A DNA stretch of 12,980 nucleotides, taken from NCBI GenBank assembly GCA_900768705.1, contig CAAGEB010000051.1:1-12980 (forward strand). The letters run 5' to 3'. This stretch comes from Oscillospiraceae bacterium. Its GTDB lineage: Bacteria; Bacillota; Clostridia; Oscillospirales; Ruminococcaceae. The notes beneath the pieces were generated by a model. That model ran no database searches. It was not told where the DNA came from and saw only the letters and a list, made by a program, of their open reading frames with translations. The translations under genes and the position numbers were made by a program. Numbering within the stretch: position 1 is the stretch's first letter; every line of letters begins with the position of its first letter. Positions 6,134 to 12,980 of this stretch are shown piece after piece.

Positions 6134-7186
6134 CTAACTCAAAAGAGTGGAAATAATTTCATTGGAAACAAGGAAGCCCCGTGGAGTAAGAGAAAGCCTT
6201 CCCTGCTTTATGGAATAATATTCTGCGGGAATAAGCCCGAGACGCTTTTCAAGGGGTTTCCACAGCCTTTCGGGAATTCCCTCGCAAAGCCGCAGACCCA
6301 GCATTATTTTTTCCTCGTTTTCATCGGGAGAGTTATCCGTGATATTTTCTGTCTGGAACTTGCCTTCCGAAAACTCCCTTATGCTCCGTTTAACTTCAAA
6401 CCGTTTGCCGTTCATAAAGGAATGTGCCGCAGGTCCTATTCCCAGATATTCTTCCCGATGCCAGTATTTCAGATTATGGCGGCTTTCATAGCCGGGCTTG
6501 GCGAAATTGCTGATTTCGTATTGCCCGAAGCCCTTTTCGGAAAGCTCCTCCACCGCCTGCAAATACAGCTCCGATTGTTCGTCCTCATCGGGAAGAAGCG
6601 GCGGCTTTTTTCCGAAAACCGTATTCGGCTCGATTTTCAGCAGATAAGCGGAAATATGGGTTATGGGAAGTGCGGAAAGCCCTTTTATCGTTTCCGACAG
6701 CGATTTCGCTGTCTGCCCGGGAACAGCCAGCATTATATCGGCGGAAATATTGTCAAAGCCCGCCTTGGCGGCGGCTTCAATCGCCCGCTTCGCCTGCTCT
6801 GCCGTGTGGCGTCTGCCAAGAGCGGAAAGCTCGCTGTCGTTCAGCGACTGCACGCCCACGGAAATCCGGTTAACTCCCGCCTGTTTCAGAAAACCCAAAG
6901 TGTTTCCGTCCATATCGCAGGGATTGCACTCAACGGTTATTTCCGAATTTTCGGCGAAATCCGTTTCCCGCAAAATTCCGCCGATTTTATCCGCCAGCAA
7001 AATCGGCGTTCCGCCGCCGAAATATACGGTGTCGTATTTCCCGCCGTAATGCCGCAGATTTCGTATAACCGCCTTTGTGTATTCCTCTGCCGCTGCCTCG
7101 TTCAGCGGCACGGAATAAAAATCACAGTAAGGGCATTTTTTGCGGCAGAAGGGAATGTGAATATACAGTCCAATCGGTTTATTCAT
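6134..7186 (-). CDS. hemW: radical SAM protein HemW (heme chaperone, coproporphyrinogen III oxidase-like)
   Basis: A 350-aa radical SAM protein. The cluster motif is FCRKKCPYCDF (C14, C18, C21), GGGTP lies at 57-61, and HNLKYW (237-242) matches the HNxxYW motif that marks HemW against true HemN. HemW proteins bind heme and hand it to apo-proteins; they are not shown to be coproporphyrinogen dehydrogenases, although often annotated so. The start at 7186 is chosen because MNKPIGLYIHIPFC is the conserved N-terminus; a frame open further upstream would run deep into lepA. The ATG overlaps the lepA end by 8 bases, implying translational coupling. In many Firmicutes hrcA-grpE-dnaK follow hemW; here an esterase gene does. 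Confidence 0.93.
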   Translation of the reverse strand: MNKPIGLYIHIPFCRKKCPYCDFYSVPLNEAAAEEYTKAVIRNLRHYGGKYDTVYFGGGTPILLADKIGGILRETDFAENSEITVECNPCDMDGNTLGFLKQAGVNRISVGVQSLNDSELSALGRRHTAEQAKRAIEAAAKAGFDNISADIMLAVPGQTAKSLSETIKGLSALPITHISAYLLKIEPNTVFGKKPPLLPDEDEQSELYLQAVEELSEKGFGQYEISNFAKPGYESRHNLKYWHREEYLGIGPAAHSFMNGKRFEVKRSIREFSEGKFQTENITDNSPDENEEKIMLGLRLCEGIPERLWKPLEKRLGLIPAEYYSIKQGRLSLTPRGFLVSNEIISTLLS

Positions 7187-8987
7187 CGTCCAGCTTAAGC
7201 ACAGCCATAAACGCATCCTGCGGCACCTCCACCGTGCCGAACTGCCGCATACGCTTCTTACCCTCTTTCTGCTTTTCCAGCAGCTTTTTCTTTCGGGTAA
7301 TATCGCCGCCGTAGCACTTTGCAAGCACATCCTTGCGGAGAGCCTTTATAGTCTCACGGGCGATTATCTTTCCGCCCACGCAGGCTTGAATAGGGATTTC
7401 AAAAAGCTGTCTCGGGATATGCACCTTCAGCTTTTCCGCCATTTTTCTCGCCCGCTCGTAAGCCTTGTCGGCGTGAATGATAAAGGACAGTGCGTCGATT
7501 ACCTCGCCGTTCAGCATAATATCCAGCTTTACCAGTCTGGAGGGGGCAAAGCCCATCATCTCATAGTCATAGCTTGCATAGCCTCTTGTACGGGATTTCA
7601 GCGCGTCGAAAAAGTCATACACGATTTCGTTCAGCGGAAGCTCATAATGCAAATCCACACGGTTCTGATCGATATACTTCATATCCTTGAAAACGCCCCG
7701 CCTGTTCTGGCAAAGCTCCATAATATTGCCCACATAGTCGGAGGGCGCATAAACATGGGCGTTTACCATAGGCTCGTAGCTCTTTGCGATAAGAGTGGTA
7801 TCGGGGTAATTGGAGGGGTTGTCAATCATCTTCACCGTGCCGTCGGTCATTTCGATTTTATATACAACCGAGGGTGCGGTGGTGATAATATCCAGATTAT
7901 ATTCCCGCTCAATACGCTCCTGAATGATTTCCATGTGCAGCAGTCCGAGAAATCCGCAGCGGAAACCGAAGCCCAGCGCAATGGAGCTTTCCGGCTCAAA
8001 GGAAAGGGAGGCGTCGTTCAGCTGCAGCTTTTCCAGTGCGTCCCGCAGATCGCCGTACTTTGCGCCGTCGGCGGGATATATTCCGCTGAATACCATGGGG
8101 TTTACCTCCCGATAGCCGGGAAGGGCTTCGTCTGCGGGATTTTCGGCGTTGGTTACGGTGTCTCCCACCTTGGTATCGCCTATGGACTTAATGGAAGCGG
8201 CGATATAGCCTACCTCGCCTGCTTTAAGCTCCTTGCAGGGAACCGATTCCGTGGCGCCCATATAGCCCACTTCCACAACGGAAAATTCCGCTCCCGTTGC
8301 CATCATACGGATTTTGTCTCCGGGCTTTACAGTTCCTTCCTTAACACGGATATACACGATAACGCCCTTGTAGCTGTCGTAGTAGCTGTCGAAAATCAAC
8401 GCCTTCAGCGGAGCGTTAATATCTCCCTTCGGAGCGGGAACCGCTTCTACAATCTTCTCCATAACCGCATGGATATTAATTCCCATTTTTGCGGAAATTT
8501 CGGGAGCGTCCATAGCTTCAATACCGATCACATTTTCAATCTCTTCCTTGACCTCCTGCGGATGAGCGGAAGGCAGGTCGATTTTATTGACAACCGGAAC
8601 CACCTCCAGATCGTTTTCCACCGCAAGATAGGTGTTCGCCAGCGTCTGGGCTTCTATGCCCTGGGAAGCGTCCACAATCAGCACTGCGCCCTCGCAGGCG
8701 ACAAGAGAACGGGATACTTCATAGTTGAAGTCAACATGGCCGGGGGTATCGATAAGATTGAAGATATACTCCTCGCCGTCGTCGGCTTTGTATTTCAGAC
8801 GAACCGCACGGGCCTTTATGGTAATTCCCCGCTCCCGCTCAATGTCCATATTGTCAAGCAGCTGCTCTTCCATATCCCGTTTGGCAACGGTTTCCGTCTG
8901 CTCCAGTATTCTGTCCGCAAGGGTGGACTTTCCATGGTCAATATGGGCGATTATGCAGAAATTCCGTATTTTATCCTGATATTCCAT
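7179..8987 (-). CDS. lepA: elongation factor 4 (LepA), translational GTPase
   Basis: A 602-aa GTPase acting on ribosomes in back-translocation or 30S assembly. G motifs: AHIDHGKST (14-22), RGITI (53-57), DTPGHVDF (80-87), NKID (134-137). The LepA-specific C-terminal domain is complete: PRQLFEIPIQACVGGKIIAR, then CYGGDITRKKKLLEKQKEGK and the basic tail. Length is standard. The ATG at 8987 has AAGGAG seven bases upstream. It follows the unknown one-TM gene by 10 bp and overlaps hemW by 8 bases. Confidence 0.98.
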   Translation of the reverse strand: MEYQDKIRNFCIIAHIDHGKSTLADRILEQTETVAKRDMEEQLLDNMDIERERGITIKARAVRLKYKADDGEEYIFNLIDTPGHVDFNYEVSRSLVACEGAVLIVDASQGIEAQTLANTYLAVENDLEVVPVVNKIDLPSAHPQEVKEEIENVIGIEAMDAPEISAKMGINIHAVMEKIVEAVPAPKGDINAPLKALIFDSYYDSYKGVIVYIRVKEGTVKPGDKIRMMATGAEFSVVEVGYMGATESVPCKELKAGEVGYIAASIKSIGDTKVGDTVTNAENPADEALPGYREVNPMVFSGIYPADGAKYGDLRDALEKLQLNDASLSFEPESSIALGFGFRCGFLGLLHMEIIQERIEREYNLDIITTAPSVVYKIEMTDGTVKMIDNPSNYPDTTLIAKSYEPMVNAHVYAPSDYVGNIMELCQNRRGVFKDMKYIDQNRVDLHYELPLNEIVYDFFDALKSRTRGYASYDYEMMGFAPSRLVKLDIMLNGEVIDALSFIIHADKAYERARKMAEKLKVHIPRQLFEIPIQACVGGKIIARETIKALRKDVLAKCYGGDITRKKKLLEKQKEGKKRMRQFGTVEVPQDAFMAVLKLDDE

Positions 8988-8997
8988 TTATGTCTCC

Positions 8998-9612
8998 TTA
9001 ATTGTCTTCGTTGTATTCCGTATCAAGGTGCCATTCTATCTTTTCCAGCTGTTGGTGAAATTCGTCTTCCGTTTCCCAATCGGGCAGGTCGAAATTCTTC
9101 CAGCGGTCCTCTTTCAGAAGCTGACGAACCACATACAGGTCGTTTTTCCGCTTTGTGGCAGATTCCTTGTATTCCCTCAGCGGCGCAAACACGCCGTACT
9201 CTCCCTCCAGACGGTATATAACAAATTCCCCGAATTGGAGAGCCTTCAAGCCGTTTCCCTCATAAATGGTCTTCACTGTGGTGGTTTCCATATCGAGAGC
9301 GGCTTCGTTCAGCGTAAACAGCGCAATGGGCTTGTCCTTCAGATGAGCGTTGTCATGCTCCGAGGCGGCGTTATTGTACTTGCTTTCATCAAAGCTGTAA
9401 TCGCCGTCATATACATAATAGTGGGAGGAAGGGTTCTGATAGCACTGCACAACCGTGAATTTCTCTTCCCCGTACTCCTTGGTGTAAACCGTGTCCTTCG
9501 GCTCGTAGAAAAAGCCTATTACCAGCTTTATCGCAAATATAAAAATACCCGTAGATACCAATACTATCAGCATTGGCAGACATTTCATAAACAGTTCCTT
9601 GAATTTTGACAT
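8998..9612 (-). CDS. single-TM membrane-anchored protein of unknown function
   Basis: A 204-aa protein that I do not recognise. A basic N-terminus (MSKFKELFMK) leads into one hydrophobic segment (about 12-35), then a polar, acidic, tyrosine-rich domain presumably outside the membrane, ending TEYNEDN. ATG at 9612 is preferred: GGAG lies seven bases before it. An ATG at 9633 also has an AAGGA-like site, but the promoter -10 at 9644-9649 would place the transcript start near 9637, leaving almost no leader. It is first in the operon with lepA (10 bp gap) and may be coordinated with it, but no function follows from that. Confidence 0.8.
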   Translation of the reverse strand: MSKFKELFMKCLPMLIVLVSTGIFIFAIKLVIGFFYEPKDTVYTKEYGEEKFTVVQCYQNPSSHYYVYDGDYSFDESKYNNAASEHDNAHLKDKPIALFTLNEAALDMETTTVKTIYEGNGLKALQFGEFVIYRLEGEYGVFAPLREYKESATKRKNDLYVVRQLLKEDRWKNFDLPDWETEDEFHQQLEKIEWHLDTEYNEDN

Positions 9613-9643
9613 TGACATTCTCCGTAAAAGCATATTTATCCTT

Positions 9644-9672
9644 ATTATAACATACTTTGTCCGATTTGTTAA
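9644..9672 (-). promoter_or_regulatory. sigma-A promoter of the lepA operon
   Basis: On the minus strand: -35 TTAACA (9667-9672), a 17-bp spacer, -10 TATAAT (9644-9649), with an extended TGT before the -10. It drives the one-TM gene, lepA, hemW and the esterase gene. It is divergent from the ylxM promoter 41 bp away. Confidence 0.85.
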
Positions 9673-9712
9673 GTGCTTTTCGGAAAATTCATGATTTTTT
9701 TTGAAATTGCCC

Positions 9713-9741
9713 TTGACAAATGAATATTAATCTGTTATAAT
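9713..9741 (+). promoter_or_regulatory. consensus sigma-A promoter of ylxM-ffh
   Basis: TTGACA (9713-9718), exactly 17 bp, TATAAT (9736-9741), with TGT before the -10. Both hexamers are perfect and the -10 is extended, so strong constitutive transcription is expected. The predicted start is near 9748, giving a leader of about 53 nt before ylxM. Confidence 0.93.
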
Positions 9742-9800
9742 GTATTCTGTCGGTGAAAAGCAATTTTGCATTACAGCCAATAAAACCCGAGGAGAAGCCG

Positions 9801-10142
9801 ATGGACGAAAATTTTGTGCTTTTGCTGGATATATATGGCGAGCTTCTTCCGCAAAGTCAGCGTGAAGCGTTGGATATGCGGTATAACTCGGATTTGTCCC
9901 TGTCGGAGATCGCCGAGGAAAGAGGTGGAATTTCCAGGCAGTCCATAAACGACGCCTGCCGCAAGGGCGAAAAGCGTCTGCTGGAGCTGGAAAAAATACT
10001 GGGCAACGCAAAGCGGCTGCGAATTTTATCCGAAGAGCTGAATTCTGCGGAAAAACTGGTCGGAATGCTTGAAACCAACGACAACGAAAAATTAATCGGG
10101 CAGCTTATGCGGATACTTGAGGGTATGCGCAAGGAGCTGTGA
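9801..10142 (+). CDS. ylxM: YlxM family SRP-associated helix-turn-helix protein
   Basis: A 113-aa protein with a sigma-70 region-4-like helix-turn-helix (about 15-60; QREALDMRYNSDLSLSEIAE, SRQSINDACRKGEKRL) and a C-terminal helical part. YlxM is encoded next to ffh in most Firmicutes and is thought to modulate the signal recognition particle; it is not shown to be a classical transcription factor. ATG at 9801 is chosen because GAGGAG lies six bases upstream and MDENFVLLLDIYGELL is the usual N-terminus. A GTG frame from 9753 would add 16 atypical residues. It is 19 bp before ffh. Confidence 0.92.
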   Translation: MDENFVLLLDIYGELLPQSQREALDMRYNSDLSLSEIAEERGGISRQSINDACRKGEKRLLELEKILGNAKRLRILSEELNSAEKLVGMLETNDNEKLIGQLMRILEGMRKEL

Positions 10143-10161
10143 TTCGGAGAGGTGAAATTCT

Positions 10162-11508
10162 ATGGCTTTCGAGGGATTGTCAGCAAAACTTAACAGCGTT
10201 TTCGGAAAGCTTAAAGGCCACGGAAAGCTCACCGAAAAGGATATAAAGGACGCTATGCGTGAAGTGCGTATGGCACTGCTGGACGCAGATGTCAACTTCA
10301 AGGTGGCTAAGGACTTTGTGGCGAAGGTGAGCGAAAAGGCTCTCGGCGCAAAGGTAATGGAAAGCCTCACTCCCGCACAGCAGGTTATAGATATTGTTCA
10401 CAGCGAGCTTATCGAGCTGATGGGAAACACCACCGCAAAGCTGGATTTCCCCTCAAAGCCGCCCTGCGTAATTATGATGTGCGGACTTCAGGGTGCCGGA
10501 AAAACCACCCACTGCGCAAAGCTTGCCAAGTGGCTGGAGGGACAGAACCGCAGACCGCTGCTTGTTGCCTGCGATGTATATCGTCCTGCGGCTATCGAAC
10601 AGCTGAAAATCGTTGGCGAAAAGGTGGGTGCGGCAGTGTTCGACGAGGGTCAGGGAGACCCGGTAAAAATCGCACAGCACGGCATAAGCTACGCAAAGGA
10701 TCACGGTTACGACACGGTTCTTCTGGATACGGCGGGTCGTCTGCATATTGACGAAACGCTGATGGAGGAGCTTAAAAATATCAAGACTGTCACCTCCCCG
10801 AATGAAATCCTGCTGGTTGTTGATGCAATGACAGGTCAGGACGCAGTAAATGTGGCGGAAAGCTTCAATAATGCTCTGGACATCACCGGCGTTATTCTTA
10901 CCAAGCTGGACGGCGATACACGAGGCGGTGCGGCACTTACCGTTCTTGCAATCACCGGTAAGCCCATTAAGTTTGCGGGTATCGGCGAAAAGCCGGAGGA
11001 CATTGAGCCCTTTTATCCCGACAGAATGGCAAGCCGTATTCTGGGTATGGGCGATGTACTCACCCTTATAGACAAGGCGAAGGCTTCCATTGACGAAAAG
11101 GAAGCGGAAAAGGCAGTCAAGAAGCTTCAGGAGAACAAGTTTGACCTGAACGACTTGTATGCCCAGTTTGAGCAGATCGAAAAAATGGGCAATGTCCGCT
11201 CACTGCTGAATATGATTCCCGGAGTTGCGGGAAAAATCAAGGACGAGGATATCGACGACAAGAAAATGCCCCGCACCAAGGCGATTATTTCTTCAATGAC
11301 CAAGCGGGAAAGGGAAAAGCCTTCCATAATCGACGCTAAGCGCAAGCGCAGAATAGCAAAGGGCAGCGGCACCTCCGTGGAGGAAGTGAACCAGCTCCTG
11401 CGCCAGTTTGAGCAGATGCAGAAGGTTATGAAGCAGATGGGTCTTGCGGGAAAAGGCAAAAAGCGTTTACCGAGATTTCCTATGAATATGGGAAAGATGG
11501 GATTTTAA
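10162..11508 (+). CDS. ffh: signal recognition particle protein Ffh (SRP54)
   Basis: A 448-aa GTPase that binds signal sequences and 4.5S/6S RNA and delivers ribosomes to FtsY at the membrane. An N domain (1-90; REVRMALLDADVNFKV) is followed by the G domain with GLQGAGKTT (108-116), DTAGRL (189-194), TKLD (247-250) and GDTRGGAAL. The methionine-rich M domain (about 325-448) contains SIIDAKRKRRIAKGSG and ends in the usual basic, methionine-rich tail. Length is normal. AGAGGTG lies seven bases before the ATG. No gene for the SRP RNA was recognised in the window. Confidence 0.98.
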   Translation: MAFEGLSAKLNSVFGKLKGHGKLTEKDIKDAMREVRMALLDADVNFKVAKDFVAKVSEKALGAKVMESLTPAQQVIDIVHSELIELMGNTTAKLDFPSKPPCVIMMCGLQGAGKTTHCAKLAKWLEGQNRRPLLVACDVYRPAAIEQLKIVGEKVGAAVFDEGQGDPVKIAQHGISYAKDHGYDTVLLDTAGRLHIDETLMEELKNIKTVTSPNEILLVVDAMTGQDAVNVAESFNNALDITGVILTKLDGDTRGGAALTVLAITGKPIKFAGIGEKPEDIEPFYPDRMASRILGMGDVLTLIDKAKASIDEKEAEKAVKKLQENKFDLNDLYAQFEQIEKMGNVRSLLNMIPGVAGKIKDEDIDDKKMPRTKAIISSMTKREREKPSIIDAKRKRRIAKGSGTSVEEVNQLLRQFEQMQKVMKQMGLAGKGKKRLPRFPMNMGKMGF

Positions 11509-11517
11509 GAAACCGAA

Positions 11518-11706
11518 ATGAACTTTATCGACATTATACTCTCGATATTAATTATAATAATCGGTGCCGGAGGAATGTTCGGCTCGGTTGTCAGGAATTC
11601 CCGCAGAGGGCAGTCCAGATTTGTCTCATTCGTGATTTCTGTCCTGTTTGTTATTGGCGGGATACTGTGTCTGATATTCGGGCTTCCCGTTTCAGATATT
11701 TTCTGA
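11518..11706 (+). CDS. small two-TM membrane protein of unknown function (first of a tandem pair)
   Basis: A 62-aa protein with two hydrophobic segments (about 3-22 and 35-56) joined by a basic loop, RNSRRGQSR, predicting both ends outside and the loop inside. I do not recognise the family. It starts 9 bp after the ffh stop and lacks a clear ribosome binding site, so it may depend on coupling to ffh. A second, broken copy follows at 11753-11952 with the same residue spacing, and the AACCGA just before each start is also shared. That a recognisable copy exists supports this as a real gene. Confidence 0.7.
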   Translation: MNFIDIILSILIIIIGAGGMFGSVVRNSRRGQSRFVSFVISVLFVIGGILCLIFGLPVSDIF

Positions 11707-11752
11707 AGTTGACAGCGGGAAAAATGAAATTCTGAGAATTTTGGTAACCGAT

Positions 11753-11952
11753 ATGGGCTTTTTAGACATTTTTATTTCGGTGGTTCTGATAATAGGAGGA
11801 GTCCTGGGCTTGTTCAGGGCGATAACCGGAAGGCTTGAAGAGGACAGCCTTGGTTAGTGGCTTTCGTGGGCTCTATCCTGTTTATTGTTGCCGGTGTGTT
11901 GTGCCTCGTTTTAGGATTTCCCATTGCGGAATATGGGGCTGATGACTGGTGA
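11753..11952 (+). pseudogene. frameshifted tandem copy of the small two-TM membrane protein
   Basis: ATG at 11753 opens MGFLDIFISVVLIIGG..., aligning with the first copy (MNFIDIILSILIIIIG...), but meets TAG at 11855 after 34 codons. The homologous second half, RGQPWLVAFVGSILF through VLCLVLGFPIAEYG, is in the -1 frame and runs to TGA at 11952. Restoring one base near 11838-11841 (for example GAAGAGG from GAAAGAGG) puts RGQ at residues 30-32, exactly as in the first copy. No slippery heptamer is present at the junction, so loss of one base (or a sequencing error) is likelier than programmed frameshifting. Confidence 0.75.
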
Positions 11953-12020
11953 AAATTGGTTTATTCTGCCGTTAATTCGGCTGAAATAAAATTGAATAAA
12001 ATATGAAAGGAGATAATAAA

Positions 12021-12251
12021 ATGGCAGTAAAGATCAGACTTCGCAGAATGGGCGCTAAGAAGGCTCCGTTCTACCGTGTAGTTGTAGCTGATTCCCGTTA
12101 CCCCAGAGATGGTCGTTTTATCGAGGAGATCGGTTACTATGATCCCACCAAGGAGCCGGCTGTTGTTAATATCGACACCGCTAAGGCTGACGAGTGGATT
12201 AAGAAGGGCGCACAGCCTACCGATACCGTCAAGAGACTTCTCAAAGGCTGA
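12021..12251 (+). CDS. rpsP: 30S ribosomal protein S16
   Basis: A 76-aa small-subunit protein, slightly short for the family (about 80-90 aa). MAVKIRLRRMGAKKAPFYRV followed by VADSRYPRDGRFIEEIGYYDP is diagnostic. ATG at 12021 is chosen over an in-frame ATG at 12003 because AAGGAG lies eight bases upstream and MAVKIRL is the family N-terminus. It follows the decayed small gene and precedes khpA by 48 bp. I see no convincing promoter of its own, so it probably depends on the ylxM-ffh transcript. Confidence 0.97.
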   Translation: MAVKIRLRRMGAKKAPFYRVVVADSRYPRDGRFIEEIGYYDPTKEPAVVNIDTAKADEWIKKGAQPTDTVKRLLKG

Positions 12252-12299
12252 TTTCTGTGATCAGCGCTTATATTCTGGCATTTGAAGGGAATGAATTTT

Positions 12300-12536
12300 A
12301 TGTTAAAGGATCTTCTTACTACAATCGCAACAGCTCTGGTAGAGGATAAGGCTTCTGTTGTTGTTACCGTTGACGCTCCCGATGAGGAAGGACTTACCGT
12401 GTATCACCTGCATGTAGGTCCCGACGATATGGGCAGAGTTATCGGCAAGCAGGGCAGAATTGCCAAGGCAATCCGTACTGTTATGCGTGCGGGCGCTGTT
12501 CGTGTAAATGAAAAGGTTTCTGTTGAAATCGACTGA
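12300..12536 (+). CDS. khpA: KH-domain RNA-binding protein KhpA (YlqC)
   Basis: A 78-aa single KH domain. The GxxG loop is in GRVIGKQGRIAKAIRTVMRA (residues 42-61), and the N-terminus MLKDLLTTIATALVEDKASV is typical. KhpA works with KhpB (Jag/EloR) as a global RNA-binding pair influencing cell elongation and sRNA/mRNA fate. ATG at 12300 is preferred because AAGGGA lies nine bases upstream; nearer in-frame ATGs have poor spacing. It follows rpsP, as in most Firmicutes, but the next usual genes (rimM, trmD, rplS) are missing: a terminator follows 22 bases after the stop. Confidence 0.95.
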   Translation: MLKDLLTTIATALVEDKASVVVTVDAPDEEGLTVYHLHVGPDDMGRVIGKQGRIAKAIRTVMRAGAVRVNEKVSVEID

Positions 12537-12558
12537 TTTACGGTAATCACACAATGTA

Positions 12559-12596
12559 AACACCCCGATGATTGATTTCATCGGGGTGTTTTTGTT
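12559..12596 (+). terminator. strong intrinsic terminator after khpA
   Basis: A 13-bp perfect stem, AACACCCCGATGA (12559-12571) with TCATCGGGGTGTT (12578-12590), has a 6-nt loop and a T-rich tail (TTTTTGTT). It ends the ylxM-ffh-rpsP-khpA operon. Confidence 0.95.
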
Positions 12597-12653
12597 GAAA
12601 AGATTTTTTAATGTCCGGCTATATATGCTCACTCTGATATTTGCATACCTTTT
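12597..12653. other. AT-rich spacer
   Basis: It lies between the terminator and the repeat element. No gene, promoter or structure is recognised. Confidence 0.6.
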
Positions 12654-12875
12654 GGGGGCGGCAAGCCGCTTTTTCCCAACGATACACTGCAATAAGGATT
12701 GCTTTTCGACTGTAAGGTAAAAAGATTGTGCTTTTCGAACAAAGACAGAAGGGTACTTCGTACCCTTGACCCGATCGGGGGCGTTGCCCCCGAACCCCCC
12801 TGCTTTCTTGGTCTTCACAGACTTATTACCTTACAGGCAGAAACCAACCCTCATTTCAAAGTATCGTTGGGAATT
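12654..12875. mobile_element. MITE-like composite repeat element, both arms present (copy C/D)
   Basis: The left arm (12654-12736) on the minus strand is a close copy of 1-76: the outer 27 bases are identical to 50-76, and the inner 27 (12710-12736) are identical to 212-238. The right arm (12818-12873) starts ACAGACTTATTACCTTACAG and ends GTTGGGAA, in the opposite direction. Between them lie hairpins AAGGGTAC-TTC-GTACCCTT (12749-12767) and TCGGGGGC-GTT-GCCCCCGA (12775-12793), in the same order as in the left copy. It encodes no protein. Target duplications were not identified. Confidence 0.6.
12658..12674 (+). terminator. hairpin with T-run at the outer tip of the repeat element
   Basis: GCGGC-AA-GCCGC is followed by five T residues, read on the plus strand just downstream of the khpA terminator. 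It would act as a second, weaker terminator. The equivalent structure at 56-72 faces the minus strand. Confidence 0.5.
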
Positions 12876-12882
12876 GTCAGCG

Positions 12883-12936
12883 GCGCAAACAGGATGTTTG
12901 CGCAGTTGCCCCAAAAGCGGCGCACGGATGCGCCGC
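12883..12936. repeat. pair of perfect hairpins right of the element
   Basis: GCGCAAACA-GGA-TGTTTGCGC (12883-12903) and GCGGCGCA-CGGA-TGCGCCGC (12917-12936). They have the same architecture as the left array but unrelated stem sequences. The rest of the sequence to 12980 contains no gene that I can support. Confidence 0.7.
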
Positions 12937-12980
12937 AACAAAGGGCAACAGGCTGTACCCCTCTAGTTCCCCTCCCTTGA

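Noticed and set aside
5140..6156. Plus-strand open frame opposite the esterase gene
   Set aside because: It is an antisense shadow; the esterase frame carries the SGNH blocks and a correct ribosome binding site.
6101..7198. Plus-strand open frame opposite hemW
   Set aside because: HemW motifs are all on the minus strand. The plus frame lacks domains and a ribosome binding site.
7386..9221. Very long plus-strand open frame (611 codons) opposite lepA
   Set aside because: It is an antisense shadow of lepA caused by its codon usage. The minus-strand frame has every LepA motif; the plus frame has none and extends past the gene into the next one.
11753..11952. Programmed -1 frameshift making a full-length protein
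   Set aside because: No X-XXY-YYZ slippery site or strong downstream structure is seen at the junction (about 11838-11857). A one-base loss explains the data more simply.
11953..12020. Independent promoter for rpsP
   Set aside because: TAAAAT-like hexamers exist at 11987 and 11997, but no -35 box lies at proper spacing. The GCCG/CGGC inverted repeat here is too short to call.
12303..12818. Minus-strand open frame across khpA and the terminator
   Set aside because: It crosses a real gene, a terminator and a repeat arm in the wrong direction. Its resemblance to the 262-987 frame comes only from the shared repeat.

Overview
The window reads as chromosomal DNA of a moderate-GC gut Firmicute, most likely a Ruminococcus-like member of the Oscillospiraceae/Clostridia. 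The grounds are AGGAG-type ribosome binding sites, extended -10 sigma-A promoters, a Clostridial gene order (lepA-hemW, ylxM-ffh-rpsP-khpA) and protein sequences of Clostridial type. This is inference from reading the sequence; no database was searched. 

Layout. Two divergent transcription blocks leave the 9634-9800 intergenic region. Leftward (minus strand): a one-TM protein of unknown function (8998-9612), lepA, hemW and a CE2-like SGNH esterase. A second promoter at 5012-5040 then leads der, a two-TM protein of unknown function, plsY, gpsA and an Abi_2/AbiF-type HEPN protein. Rightward (plus strand): a perfect-consensus promoter, ylxM, ffh, two tandem small membrane-protein genes (the second broken by a one-base deletion), rpsP, khpA and a strong intrinsic terminator. 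The usual continuation rimM-trmD-rplS is absent. 

The genes join translation and GTPase functions (LepA, Der, Ffh/YlxM, S16, KhpA) with the first steps of phospholipid synthesis (GpsA makes glycerol-3-phosphate and PlsY acylates it). One accessory gene, the Abi/HEPN protein, sits at the end of the der operon behind a strong ribosome binding site. 

Both ends of the window (1-492 and 12597-12980) are non-coding. They carry copies of one composite repeat: inverted ends of about 75 bp (inner tip CTGTAAGGTAA / TTACCTTACAG, outer tip a GC hairpin plus a T-run) enclosing a series of short perfect hairpins with 3-4 nt loops. The outer tips look like intrinsic terminators reading into the element, and they lie just after the last gene of each operon (abi and khpA). 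I regard this repeat family, the position of the abi gene beside it, and the decayed tandem duplicate behind ffh as the points most worth following up.
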